DNA of 64,000 nt from Symbiodinium natans (lineage: Eukaryota; Sar; Dinophyceae; Suessiales; Symbiodiniaceae): contig CAJNDS010000517.1 of assembly GCA_905221605.1 (NCBI GenBank), positions 1-64,000 of the forward strand, read 5' to 3'. Each line of letters opens with the position of its first letter. Position 1 is the first letter of the stretch. Shown here piece by piece: positions 21,328 through 31,974 of this stretch. Under the pieces are notes generated by a model. The model had not been told where the DNA came from. It did not search any database and saw only the letters and a program-made list of their open reading frames with translations. The position numbers and the translations under genes are program-made.

Positions 21328-23530
21328 ACCGACTGAAGATGAGGGAGAGCGAGGCCTCGGCGAGTCCTTCTTGCCTGAAGGGGTGCTTGAGGGTGAACTT
21401 CGTCCCGGAGACTCTGTTGGAGTTGAACCTGCAGCTTCGGAAGAGGCTGACTTCATGGAAGTTGAGCCAGAAAGCCTGGATCGGGTGCCAGAACCAGAGT
21501 CCGATGCCATGGTCAACAACGTCTTGTTCCGTGAGTCGTTGGGCTTCGCCGCTGTTGCAAATCCCAATACCGGAGGGCAGACAGTGAAGCTTGGTGGTGA
21601 GACTCTTGTGGTTGAAATGCCTTCATCTTCCAAGGATGATGTCACCGGACATGCGTTGGACCTTGGTCTGACCTACGAAGGCATGTTGCGTGAGTTGAGT
21701 GCGCTTGAGTCCCTTGCAGTCGGTGATGTGATTTGGCATGTGGATCCGAAGCAGAAAGTGATATCCACAAGATGGGTGTCAAATGCAAAGCTGGAGCGGA
21801 TTGACGGCCAGGAAAGACCACTGGTCCGTTGTCGGGTTGTTGCGCGTGATTTCGCTCAGGGAGCAACGGCTGCTCAGCTTGGCATTTCTGCGGCGACCAG
21901 CTCAGCCGAGGCATTGAGGACCTTCCTCTTTTATGCCGGCTCGAAGAGGCAGAACGTCGTAGGCCTCGACGTCAGTACGGCGTTCTTGTTCGCAGAGTTA
22001 GAAGAAGAAGACGGCACGGTAGTGGTGCGGCTCCCTGCTGGAGTTACCGGTCCCAATGGAAGGCCTGGTTTCATGCGACTTCGCAAGGCTCTTTATGGTT
22101 TGAGAGCCGCGGCCCAGACCTGGGCTCGTCATCTCGCAAAGCTCCTCAAGCGCCTCTGCGACCTCACTCCATGTGAAACGGAGCCATGCCTCTTCTCAGG
22201 TGTGGTTCTCGATGGACAGAGGGTGGCAGTGTTGTGCTACGTAGACGATCTCCTCATCAGCGGCGACAGCGACGAGGCCATATACTACGTGGTGGAGAAG
22301 CTTAAAAGCGCGGTGAAGATCAAGGTGACCGCTGATTTGGATCGTGATCAGCAAATCACGTTTCTTGGTCGTCAAATCACCAGGAAGAAGGGCGAGGACT
22401 CTTTGGTGATTGGCACGGCAGGCGAGTACTACCAGGAGATCTATGAGGGTTATGGACTTGGGAAGAGTCCGAAGTCTTGCCCGACGCCGCCGAATCTTCG
22501 AGAACTTTACGACAGAGAAGAAGAAGTCTTGGAGCGGGAGTTGAGCTCAGAAGCTGCTGCTCGATATCGCTCTACGTTGGGACGCCTTTCATGGTTGGCC
22601 ATGACGCGTGTGGATCTAGCATATTATGTTTCCATGCTAGCTCGAGGCCAGGCCAGTCCACGTGAGAAGCATGAACGCGCGATGCGGATGGTATTACGGT
22701 ATCTCCGGCACGTTCAGGATTTTCGACAAATCGTCCATCCAGTTGATGAACGGAGCCTTCGGTTGGATTGCTACGTGGATGCGTCATGGGGCAGTGAGAG
22801 GAGCGTTGATCGCAAGAGTGTGAGTGGTGGTTGCATCATGCTTGGTGGTTTCTGCTTGAAAGCGTGGTCACGGCTTCAACAAGCTGTCGCTCTCAGCTCA
22901 GCAGAGTCGGAGTTGTACGGATTGGTTGAGGGAGCGAAGGAATCACTCTCAATCCGAAGGGCAATTTCCCACGTGTTTGGATGGGAGGAGTTGTGCGCAC
23001 CGCACCTCTTTTGCGACTCCGAGGCCGCCATCGCCATCAGTCGGGCTGACGGCTTGAGGCGTGTCAGGCATATAGATCTGAGAGCATGCTTTATACAAGA
23101 TCAGCTCCGACAGCGACTTCTCTTCATCTTCGGAGTGCGAGGAGCCTCCAACGTCGCAGACCTCTTCACAAAATCGTTAGATGCCCGGACTACGTTGAAA
23201 CACATGTTGAGCCTTGGTTTGTCCGAAGTCACTGTTGCAGCTTGCGTTGGTGAGTTGGCGTGTTTCGTTGGCTTGCTTGGTGCTGCTGTGGCTGGCAAGG
23301 ATCATGTATCTCTTGCAGATCGGTATCGTTTGATGGAGTTTGCCAAGTGGTTGGTGGTTGAGTTCTGTGCGCCTCCCATGTCGAGCATGTTGGCTGCTTC
23401 GCGAGCGTGCTCCTGGGTTGGTGTGTTGACTGTCAGTGAGGCAGATGACGGCGGAGACCCGGCCACTACAGCGCAGCTTCAACAGATCTGCACTCTCCAC
23501 ATTCGCAGGGGAGGGTTTCGTCTACTTGTG
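21310..23530 (+). pseudogene. Copia reverse transcriptase and RNase H
   Basis: Frame 2, entered by a frameshift near 21,315 from the integrase frame. An acidic linker leads into the RT: VISTRWVSNAKLERIDGQ, VVGLDVSTAFLFAEL (motif A), RKALYGLRAAAQTW, and CYVDDLLISGD (motif C, Asp pair 22,244-22,249). RNase H follows with YVDASWGSE, SGGCIMLGG, ALSSAESELYGLVEG, FCDSEAAIAIS and VADLFTKSLD, so all four acidic residues are present. Motifs are intact in this segment, which is one of the best preserved parts of the element. The frame remains open to 23,584, but the natural continuation after about 23,530 is in frame 3. Confidence 0.96.
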
Positions 23531-23990
23531 GGCCAGTACTCCGTGCACCGGTGGTTGTCTGTACCAGCATCTACATGCACGTGATCCAGCCTACAGACGC
23601 GGTCGCTTGGCACGGCACTGGTCACTACACAGGAAGCTGTGGAAGGCTTTTATGTCGCTGTGTGACTACGTCCATGCTTGGTCGATCGAGTGGCCCCGAG
23701 CCTGTGCTTACTGGTCATGGAACCAGACTATCCGTTTTCTGCAGTCGCGACCGTACATGTTGCACGATGTGTTGGTTGACGGTTGCTCGCTTGGCATGCG
23801 TGGTCGAGATGGCGAGTTGATCTACAAACGTTGGCGTGTCATCACGACGATGGAGTCGGTTGCTCGCAGCTTGTCGGTCTTTCGATGTCCAGGTGTTGGT
23901 CATCCACATTCCGCCAACTTCGATCTCAAGAATACCCAGCACTACCCGGAGAAGTTGACGAACGCTTTCTTGCACGCGTTAAACGCATGA
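23490..23990 (+). pseudogene. Unassigned C-terminal domain of copia polyprotein
   Basis: After the RNase H, a frame-3 reading of ~155 residues ends at 23,990. It is Trp-, Cys- and His-rich: LWASTPCTGGCLYQHLHARD, then IEWPRACAYWSWNQTIRFLQ, VDGCSLGMRGRDGELIYKRW, CPGVGHPH and a terminal YPEKLTNAFLHAL. Retroviral-type elements normally end at RNase H, so this is an extra module. The PC motif at the end of a predicted strand, plus later DGC and K-x-W, is compatible with a class I methyltransferase-type fold. That is only a guess, and no SAM-binding loop is obvious. It needs one frameshift from the RNase H frame. Confidence 0.6.
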
Positions 23991-24064
23991 CACCGCGAGA
24001 TTTGCTCAAAGTTTTTCCTCTTTTACTTTGCCTTAGGTACGGTGTATAGAGCATAGGACGTGCC

Positions 24065-24502
24065 ATGGCTGATATGGTTGAGGTTGAGAACGCTGTGAGG
24101 CGCACTTGGGTTCGAGAGCTCTGGATGCGATGGGTTCCTCAGCAACAGGTGGAAGTCAGTTTGATCGCCTTCCTTGCGATGTTTTCCTTGGCGATGCTTG
24201 GCAGCTTCCTCGCTGGAATCTTTGTGCAGCAATACCGACAGCGTCACAGCCATATTCTATCTTTGAGTGAGCTTCTTGCCTTTCTTCCGGTGGAACAAAG
24301 TCGGAGAGCAATTATCACTACGCGGCATGGATACGCTTTTCATGTTCGCAGCGATTGCCCCGCCCTGCGCAATACCCACCCAGGCAATCTGCAGCGTCGA
24401 GTTGCTTGTGAGCTTTGTCTGCAATACTTGCGCGTGGACCAGCCGACACCCACCGTGTCGAGGGGGGGTGTAGAAGTTCGAGAACTGTGCGTCATCCTGT
24501 GA
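24065..24502 (+). CDS. Small membrane-protein ORF of the copia element
   Basis: 145 residues from ATG 24,065 (gccATGg), 74 bp after the polyprotein stop and on the same strand. Residues 31-54 (VSLIAFLAMFSLAMLGSFLA and following) form one clear membrane helix, followed by a basic stretch. The C-terminal part has His93, Cys98, Cys115 and Cys118 (FHVRSDCPAL ... CELC), a plausible metal site. The frame reads through the polypurine tract and ends 34 nt inside the 3' LTR. The position is that of an env-like gene, but there is no signal peptide or fusion peptide, so I call it only a membrane-anchored accessory ORF. It is unbroken while pol is frameshifted. Confidence 0.55.
   Translation: MADMVEVENAVRRTWVRELWMRWVPQQQVEVSLIAFLAMFSLAMLGSFLAGIFVQQYRQRHSHILSLSELLAFLPVEQSRRAIITTRHGYAFHVRSDCPALRNTHPGNLQRRVACELCLQYLRVDQPTPTVSRGGVEVRELCVIL
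24459..24468 (+). other. Polypurine tract
   Basis: CGAGGGGGGG directly abuts the first base of the 3' LTR (TGTAGAAG at 24,469), the standard position for plus-strand DNA priming. Confidence 0.85.
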
Positions 24503-24870
24503 GGGTGCGACACGGTGAGTTTTGCAGTTTGCAGTTTTGTGTGCATAGCTTGGAGTCTGCTCAGCTTTTGAAGTTTTCCCAGTAGCCTGAGTACGATTAG
24601 TGGTGCAGGAACGTTTTGCCTCGTAGGGAACCACTCTCGTCGAGTTTCGTGACTTGAGGGTAGTTTTGGAGGTCTTTTAAGCCGAGCTGGCAAGTTGGAG
24701 AGCTGTGATACGTTTTCCACTTTGGCTCAAGTGACGAGCACTGGTGTGAGTGCTGCAAGCCAAAACAGAAGTGTTGTCCGAGTGTCTGAGCTTGCTTGCT
24801 TGGTTTGGACTTGTGTGAGTTGGCTTGGTTGTATCCTTGGTGCCTTGCTTGGCATCTTGGGTTTTTTAAC
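24469..24870 (+). repeat. Copia 3' LTR (402 bp)
   Basis: Same start and end as the 5' LTR. Compared with it, there are about ten substitutions (mostly C/T and A/G) and insertions of 1, 2 and 3 bp. The spliced-leader-like motif is at 24,717-24,731. Confidence 0.93.
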
Positions 24871-24876
24871 GGTGGT
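24871..24876. other. Target-site duplication, right copy
   Basis: GGTGGT, identical to 15,946-15,951. Confidence 0.75.
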
Positions 24877-27420
24877 TTTGTTCTCTGGCACACAATCGCA
24901 TTTTGCGATTTCCCAAACGACTTATGGCTTTGCTTAGGGACTACATCGACGAGCTTGGGTACTAAGCGCGTAGGGCTTTTCTCAGTAGTCTCGCCGCCTT
25001 CTTCTAGTTTGTCGGTGGTGTTGCGTGGCTGCTTTGGTGGGTGGGTGGTTTCTTCGTTCTTGGTTGTGTTGTTTTTCTGGCGATCTGTTTCGCACCTAGT
25101 TACCAAGTTGAGAGACCCAGAAGAACGGCCTACTGTGCTTCTGATGTAGTACAGAGGCGCCCGCTTGCTTTCTTCGGCAGGACGTAAAGTAGATCTCCAG
25201 TTCTCGCCGGGTATCTGTGGTCTAGTTCGTCGACGTGCTTCCTTGTGGGTTGGGTGGTATTGCAGAAGCTGCACGGAGGTCCGGCACTAAAGTCGTCGGT
25301 CCCCAGGCGGAAGTGCCCGCACTTCCTGTCGGAACAAGGCAGTGGGTTATCCGTGCCCTGTAGTGTTGCAGTTCTTCCAATTCTGTGTGGTGTTGCTTCA
25401 CTCTCCTGCGCCAAAGTTCCTCACAATGCACTTCGCTTGACACCACTCTTGCACTTGCGAAGGCAGGTCCTCCAGACCTGTGGAATTGCCTCGGAGAGAC
25501 CCGGGCTCAGCAGACCTCCGCTGCCTCCTGGACTCAGGGTAGGACACTTCTTTTTTTTTTGCTTGAAACCTCAAAAGGGCTGCGGTGCGCATGGAACCGT
25601 CCAAGCTAGGAAGGGGCGGGCTCTTTCTCCTGTGTGGTTTTGGGTTGACCTGAAACAGGGCCAGTTTGTGCAAGCAAGGAGGTGATGCTGTGTGGTGCAC
25701 GTGCAGGCATGCTTACTTTAGGTCCTAGGCTAGGCGGCTTTACTTGAAGGAAGGTCTTCGACCAAGACAGGCCTCGTTGCAAGGCACACACTGTGATCTC
25801 CCCTCCAGCACCTCCCAGCTGGAGAACGCGCTGGGCGTCGTGGGCTTGCCGGTAAAAGAAACACGTGGGAAATATGGAATCAAAATGGGCGACGGCAATG
25901 AGCATCTGTGCTTCTGAAGGAGTTGATGTTCTGGCGGGATGCTTATCTGACAAACCTTTTACCGACCTTTTGAGTTGGAATCGGAAAACCTGGTTTTTCG
26001 AAGCTTTCCAGAATAAACCTGGCAATTTAAAAATAGCCGGGTTCTTCATTTAAAACCCATGTTTTACCCACAATTTGCCTTATTGTCCTTGAATTTACCC
26101 AGAGGTTCCCACAACAAGCTGCCTTTCTTGGAAAACCGAGTTTCTTCCAATAAAACCAGGTATTTTTCAGCAACCTTAGGCAAAAGGTTTAACGGGTAAA
26201 GGCTACTACCCAACCTCCGCAAAGCCGCGCTTCACTAATTAAACCCATCCGCAACAGGGCCACCGTTGACTTAACGGCCACTTCACGCTGACGGCATCCA
26301 TCGCCCAAGCAAACGCAAATTCAGAATGTCGCTGCGCAGCGATGCTGGCCAGGGGGGTATTGCGCAAGCATTGCAAGTGATGAACCTTGTCCCTCGCTAC
26401 TTCTAAGTGCGTGCCATGGAGAATAGGTTGTTTTTCCGCCAGGGACATCATCCCGCTGAAGGTGCGGCTGATCGTCCTTTTCACATGCGTTACCATCTGT
26501 TCAACTCTGTCCACGAACGCAAAGATTGGCTAGCTAGTTTGGCCTGGCCCTGGCTCAGGTCTGTCGGGGAAGAAAAGTACTAATCCCCCATTCGCCTCAA
26601 GTTGTTCTTCCGAGACACAAGCCACCCCGATCGTCTCAGGCTGCCTGGCACCTGTGGGAACATACCCATCCGGCGAGCAACTCCACGGAGATGCAGGGAC
26701 ACGGCTCAACGAGGCCGAGGCACAGGACTGTGCCTCCTCCACCTGCATTTGGCACGTCGACCGCTGCAAGTCGTCGCAGGTCCTCCACTTCCCACCGGGC
26801 CGTGAAAAGCGTGTCATGATCCAGTAGGACGAGAGCGGCGCCTGCCCAGAATTTCTGGGCCAGCCCACGTGTAATGCACGCGATTTAGACCCGCCTCGCG
26901 CGTGTTAACCAAGATGGGATGCCACTTCGCCAAAGTGTCCCTGCCATTGCATGCGTGCAAACAAATGGCGCACAAAGAAGGGGAAGTGTGGGATTTGCAG
27001 AAAGGCCTTGCTGTCCGTGACTAAGAGCAGGACGGAGGCTTCCCCCTTTTTGGCATCTTCAAGCTGCGGCAGGAGGCACCCAGCAGGGCTCGGTAATCCA
27101 CCGCCGGGTGCAGACCGGCGGGCCCCGGCGGGTCGCTAAGGGCTGATCCAGTTAATGGAGGAAGAGGTGTGCTCAGGCAGTGGTGTTGGGAATGTTTGAT
27201 GCATCTCCAGCGCCTGGGCTAGGTCCGGAGGCCGTTCAGCCTGAACTGGAGCAGCTATTGCATTCCTTTCCGCAAGCTGCCTAATTGCATGCTGCGCGTC
27301 CCGGATCAAAATCTTGGGAGGCGGGATCGGGCGTTCTTCCCACGGGGGCTGTCCTCACAGGGTGCGGGCAGGCTGACCTCTTTCACCCATTGATCTGAGG
27401 AACCTCCAGCAACCTGTTTG
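24877..27420. other. Non-coding flank, no recognised gene
   Basis: Contains only short frames. A minus-strand stretch at about 25,290-25,140 (CSFCNTTQPTRKHVDELDHR, then YPARTGDLLYVLPKK) has protein-like composition and could be element debris. 25,980-26,230 is AT-rich with several AAAACC/GGTTTT motifs. No RNA gene seen. Confidence 0.4.
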
Positions 27421-27437
27421 TGCACTTGAGCAAATAG

Positions 27438-27580
27438 CCCTGAAAGGTGCGAAAGTGCATCCCGAAGCCGCGCGGAAGATGCCAAAAATGCATCCCCGAG
27501 GCCGCCTTGAAGGTGCGAAAATGCATTCCAAAGCCGCCCAGAAGATGCCAGAAAAGCATGCCCCAAGACGGACGGGCAAT
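27438..27580. repeat. Degenerate ~33-bp tandem repeat
   Basis: About four copies of a unit built on GTGCGAAARTGCATYCC followed by AAGCCGC and AGAAGATGCC. The full two-unit period is about 67 bp (GGTGCG at 27,445 and 27,512). Several frames are open through it, which reflects the repeat. Confidence 0.6.
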
Positions 27581-27648
27581 GGGGAAAAAGCTGGCAACCT
27601 TAAATGGAAGGCGACAAGCGTCAGTTGCGGTGAGAGGCCGTCCGAAAG

Positions 27649-27822
27649 ATGAAGGAGATTTGGGCTGAGTACTGGGGAGAAGACAGCGAAGTCGGCGCCA
27701 TAAGCGACCTGGACTCCGCGAGCGAGCGAGAGGAGGAGCCCACACCTCCGCCGCCCCGAACGAAGAAGAAGAAGAAGGCTAAGGCCAAAGCAAAGGCCAA
27801 GGCCGGGACGGATCCTGCCTGA
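27649..27822 (+). CDS. Possible 57-residue acidic/basic ORF (unrecognised)
   Basis: ATG at 27,649 (KEIWAEYWGEDSEVGAISD), an acidic central part (SASEREEEPTPPPP) and a Lys/Ala-rich tail (TKKKKKAKAKAKAKA), ending at TGA 27,820-27,822. Charge segregation is like that of a small nuclear or RNA-binding tail. There is no homologue I recognise and no neighbour in frame. It may be a truncated exon or chance. Confidence 0.2.
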   Translation: MKEIWAEYWGEDSEVGAISDLDSASEREEEPTPPPPRTKKKKKAKAKAKAKAGTDPA

Positions 27823-27957
27823 CCGGGACGGATCCCACCGACCAAAGCGGGACGGATCCTGCCCTGTGCCATCAAGTCGCCGCCACACCTTAATTAGGGG
27901 CCCCTTGGGCTGACCGGGACGGATCCTGCCAGACCAAGGCGGGACAGATCCTGCCCT
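27803..27957. repeat. Dispersed GGGACGGATCCTGCC repeats
   Basis: Five near-identical copies of GGGACGGATCCTGCC (starting near 27,805, 27,825, 27,849, 27,917 and 27,940), some within a longer duplicated segment that includes a GTCGCCGCCA tail. Confidence 0.75.
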
Positions 27958-28298
27958 GAATCGCCAGGTCGCCGCCATGCCTTAGGCCATCGCCGGGTCC
28001 CAGCGTGATCGAAAAGGTGCATTGCCTACCGCGCCCGATTTCGAACGACCTGGCGTTAATTACCATGCCGCGCCCCAATTTCCAGAAATTCCTTCGACGG
28101 GCCCGCTGCCCATTTTGCGCGTCGAACACGGGACGCCTCCGGCCGCTCCCCGCGCTTGTGTTTTGAGGCCCGATCGGGGCTTCCCTATCGATCTGGTTCC
28201 CAGGCGAGCTTCGATCGACCCTCTCCGACTAGGCGGTCTGGCGCTCCATCCTCCACGGCCCGGGCTGGCCCGTCGATTTCCGGGGTACGTCCCCTAAC
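27958..28298. other. Short GC-rich non-coding junction
   Basis: No supported feature. It joins the repeat patch to the first satellite array. Confidence 0.4.
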
Positions 28299-31200
28299 CA
28301 TGATTTGGTCGAAAAGGCCGTCTCAACTTGAAACATGATTTGGTCGAAAAGACCTTCGCTCTTGAAGCCATGATCTGGTCGAAAAGACCTTCTCAACTTG
28401 AAACCATGATTTGGTCGAAAAAACCTTCTAAACTTGAAACCATGATTTGGTCGAAAAGACCTTCTAAACTTGAAACTATGATTTGGTCGAAACGACCTTC
28501 TAAACTTGAAATCATGATTTGGTCGAAAGAACTTCTAAACTTGAAACCTTGAAACCATGATTTGGTCGAGAAGACCTTCTCAACTTGAAACCATGATTTG
28601 GTCGAAAAGACTTTCTAAACTTGAAACCATGATTCGGTCGAAAAGGCCTTCTAAACTTCAAAAGAATGATTTGGTCGAAAAGACCTTCAAAACTTGAAAC
28701 CAGGATTTGGTCAAAAAGGCCTTCTAAGCTTGAAACCATGATTTGGTCGAAAAAGCCTTCTAAACTTGAAACCATGATTTGGTCGACAAGGCCTTCTATA
28801 CTTGAAACCATGATTTGGTCAAAAAGACCGTCTAAACTTGAAACCATGATTTGGTCGAACGACCTTCTAAACTTGAAACCATGATTTGGTCGAAAAGGCC
28901 TTCTAAACTTGAATCGTCGACAAGGCCTTCTAAACTTGAAACCATGATTTGGTCGAAAAGGCCTTAAAACTTGAAACCCTGAGTTGGCCGAAAAAGCCTT
29001 CTAAACTTGAAACCATGATTTGGTCGCAAAGGCCTTCTAAACTTGAAACGTCGACCAAGATTTTGTCGAAAAGACCTTCTAAACTTGAAACCATGGTTTG
29101 GTCGAAAAGACCTTCTCAACTTGAAACCATGATTTGGTCGAAAAGGCCTTCTAGACTTGAATCGTCGACAAGGCCTTCTAAACTTGAAACCATGATTTGG
29201 TCGAAAAGGCCTTAAAACCCTGAGTTGGCCGAAAAAGCCTTCTAAACTTGAAACCATGATTTGGTCGAAAAGGCCTTCTAAACTTGAAACGTCGACCAAG
29301 ATTTTGTCGAAAAGACCTTCTAAACTCGAAACCACGATTGGGCCGAAAAGAACTTCTCAACTTGATGTGCTCGAAAACCATGATTTGGTCGACAAGACCT
29401 TCCCAACTTGAAATCATGATTTGGCCGAAAAAGCGTTCTAACTTGAAACCATGATTTGGTCGAACCGGCCTTCCAAACTTGAAGCCATGATTTGGTCGAA
29501 AAGGTCTTCTAGACTTGAAACCATGATTCGGTCGAAAATTCCTTTCAAACTTGAAACCATGATTTGGCCGAAAAGACCTTCCAAACTTGAAAACATGACT
29601 TGGTCAAAAAGACCTTCTAAACTTGAAACCATGATTTGGTCGAAAAGGCCGTCTAAATCAGAAACCAAGATTTGGTCGAAAAGGCCTTCTCAACTTGAAA
29701 TCATGAGTTGGTCAAAAACGCCTTCTAAACTTGAAACCATGATTTGGTCGAAAAGGCCTTCCAAACTTGAAGCCATGATTTGGTCGAAAAGGCCTTCCAA
29801 ACTTGAAACCATGATTTGGTCGGAAAGACCGTCTCAACTTGAAACCATGATTTGGTCGAAAAGACCTTCTAAACTTGAAACCATGATTTGGTCGAAAAGA
29901 CCTTCTAAACTTGAAACCATGACTTGGTCGAAAAGACCTTCTAAACTTGAAACCATGATTTGGTCGAAAAGGCCTTAAGACTTAAAACCATGATTTGGTC
30001 GAAAAGGCCTTCTAGACTTGAAACCATGATTTGGTCGAAAAGGCTTCTAAACTTGAAACCATGATTTGGTCGAATAGGCCTTCTAAACTTGAAACCATGA
30101 TTTGGTCGAAAAGGCCTTCTAAACTTGAAACCATGATTTGGTCGAAAAGCCCTTCTAAACTTGAAGCCATGATTTGGTCGAAAAGACCTTCCAAACTTGA
30201 AACCATGATTTGGTCGAAAAGGCCTTCTCAACTTGAAACCATGATTTGGTCGAAAAGGCCTTCTAAACTTGAAACCATGATTTGGTCGAAAGAACTTCTA
30301 AACTTGAAACCATGATTTGGTCGAAAAGGCCTTCCAAACTTGAAACCAGCTTGAAACCATGATTTGGTTGAAAAACCTTCTCAACTTGAAGCCACGATAT
30401 GGTCGAAAAGACCTTCTAAACTTGAAACCATGATTTGGTCGAAAAGAACTTCTAAGGCCTTCTCAGCTTGAAGCCATGATTTGGTCGAAAACCATGATTT
30501 GGCCGACAAGACCTTCTAAAACTTGAAACCATGATTTGGTCGAAAAGGCCTTCTAAACTTGAAACCATGATTTGGTCGAAAAAGCCTTCTAAACTTGAAA
30601 CCATGATTTGGTCGACAAGGCCATCTAAACTTGAAACCATGATTTGGTCGAATAGGCCTTCTAAACTTGAAACCATGATTTGGTCGAAAAGACCTTCTAA
30701 ACTTGAAGCCATGATTTGGCCGAACAGACCTTCTAAACTTGAAACCATGATGTGGTCGAAAAGACCTTAAAACTTGAAACCATGGTTTGGTCGGCAAGGC
30801 CTTCTATACTTGAAACCATGATTTGGCCGAAAATCCCTTCTAAACTTGAAACCATGATTTGGTCGAAAAGACCTTCTAAACTTGAAACCATGACTTGGTC
30901 GAAAAGACTTTCTAAACTTGAAACCATGATTTGGTCGAAAAGGCCTTCTAAATTAGAAACCAAGATTTGCTCGAAAAGGCCTTCTCAACTTGAAATCATG
31001 ATTTGGTCGAAAAAGCCTTCTACACTTGAAACCATGATTTGGTCGAAAAGGCCTCGAAAAGGCCTTCCAAACTTGAAACCATGATTTGGTCGAAAAGGCC
31101 GTCTCAACTTCAAACCATGATTTGGTCGAAAAGACCTTCTAAACTTGAAACCATGATTCCGTCGAAAAGGCCTTCTAAACTTGAAAGCATGATTTGGTCG

Positions 31201-31974
31201 AAAGGACCTTCTAAACTTCAAACCATGACGTGGTCGAAAAGGCCTTCCAAACTTGAAACCATGATTTGGTCGAAAAAGCCTTCTAAACTTGAACCCATGA
31301 TTTGGTCGAAAAGGCCGTCTCAACTTGAAACCATGATTTGGTCGAAAAGACCTTCTAAACTTGAAACCATGATTTGGTCGAAAAAGCCTTCTAAACTTGA
31401 AACCATGATTTGGTCGAAACGACCTTCTAAACTTGAAACCATGATTTGGTCGAAAAGGCCTTCTAAACTTGAAACGTCGACAATGATTTGGTTGAAAAGA
31501 CCTTCGAAACATGAAACAGTGATTTGGTCGAAAAGATCTCAAAACTTGAAACCATGATTTGATCGAAAAGACCTTCCCAACTTGAAACCATGATTTGGCC
31601 GAAAAGACCTTCTAAACTTGAAACCATGATTTGGTCGAAAAGGCCTTAAAACTTAAAACCATGATTTGGTCGAAAAGGCCTTCTACTTGAAACCATGATT
31701 TGGTCGAAAAGGCTTTAAAAACTTGAAACATGATTTGGTCGTGGTTTGGTCGAAAAGACCTTCTCAACTTGAAACCATGATTTGGCCGAAAAGACCTTCT
31801 AAACTTGAAACCATGATTTGGTCGAAAAGGCCTTCTAAATTTGAAACCATGATTTGGGCGAAAAGAGCTTACAATCTTGAAACCATGATTTGGTCGAAAA
31901 GGCCTTCTAACTTGAAACCATGATTTGGTCGAAAAGACCTTAAAACCATGATTTGGTCGAAAAGGCCTTCTAAA
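28299..31974. repeat. 36-bp satellite array, block 1 (~102 units)
   Basis: Tandem 36-bp units, each containing TTGAAACCATGATTTGG then TCGAAAAGGCCTTC and a TAAAC link. Common variants are A/G in AAGRCCTT, CTCAAC for CTAAAC, and GTCGAC insertions. Because 36 is divisible by three, the plus strand reads MIWSKRPSKLET over and over and the minus strand reads RPNHGFKFRRSF or DQIMVSSLEGLF. These are artefacts of periodicity, since frames break at unit-length variants. The block ends inside a unit at 31,974, where a LINE is inserted. Confidence 0.98.

Larger units (their letters stand above)
15952..24870 (+). mobile_element. Near-complete Ty1/copia retrotransposon (8.9 kb)
   Basis: Bounded by two LTRs with flanking target duplication, PBS and PPT. 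Coding order is gag (CCHC), aspartic protease, a Lys/Pro-rich spacer, integrase, RT, RNase H, then an unassigned domain and a separate 145-residue membrane-protein ORF. Integrase lies before RT, which defines copia. Frames change near 17,325, 18,950, 19,385, 20,103, 21,315 and 23,530, so this copy cannot make an uninterrupted Gag-Pol. The two LTRs differ by about ten substitutions and three small indels over ~396 aligned bp, so insertion is fairly recent compared with the other debris in the window. Confidence 0.95.
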
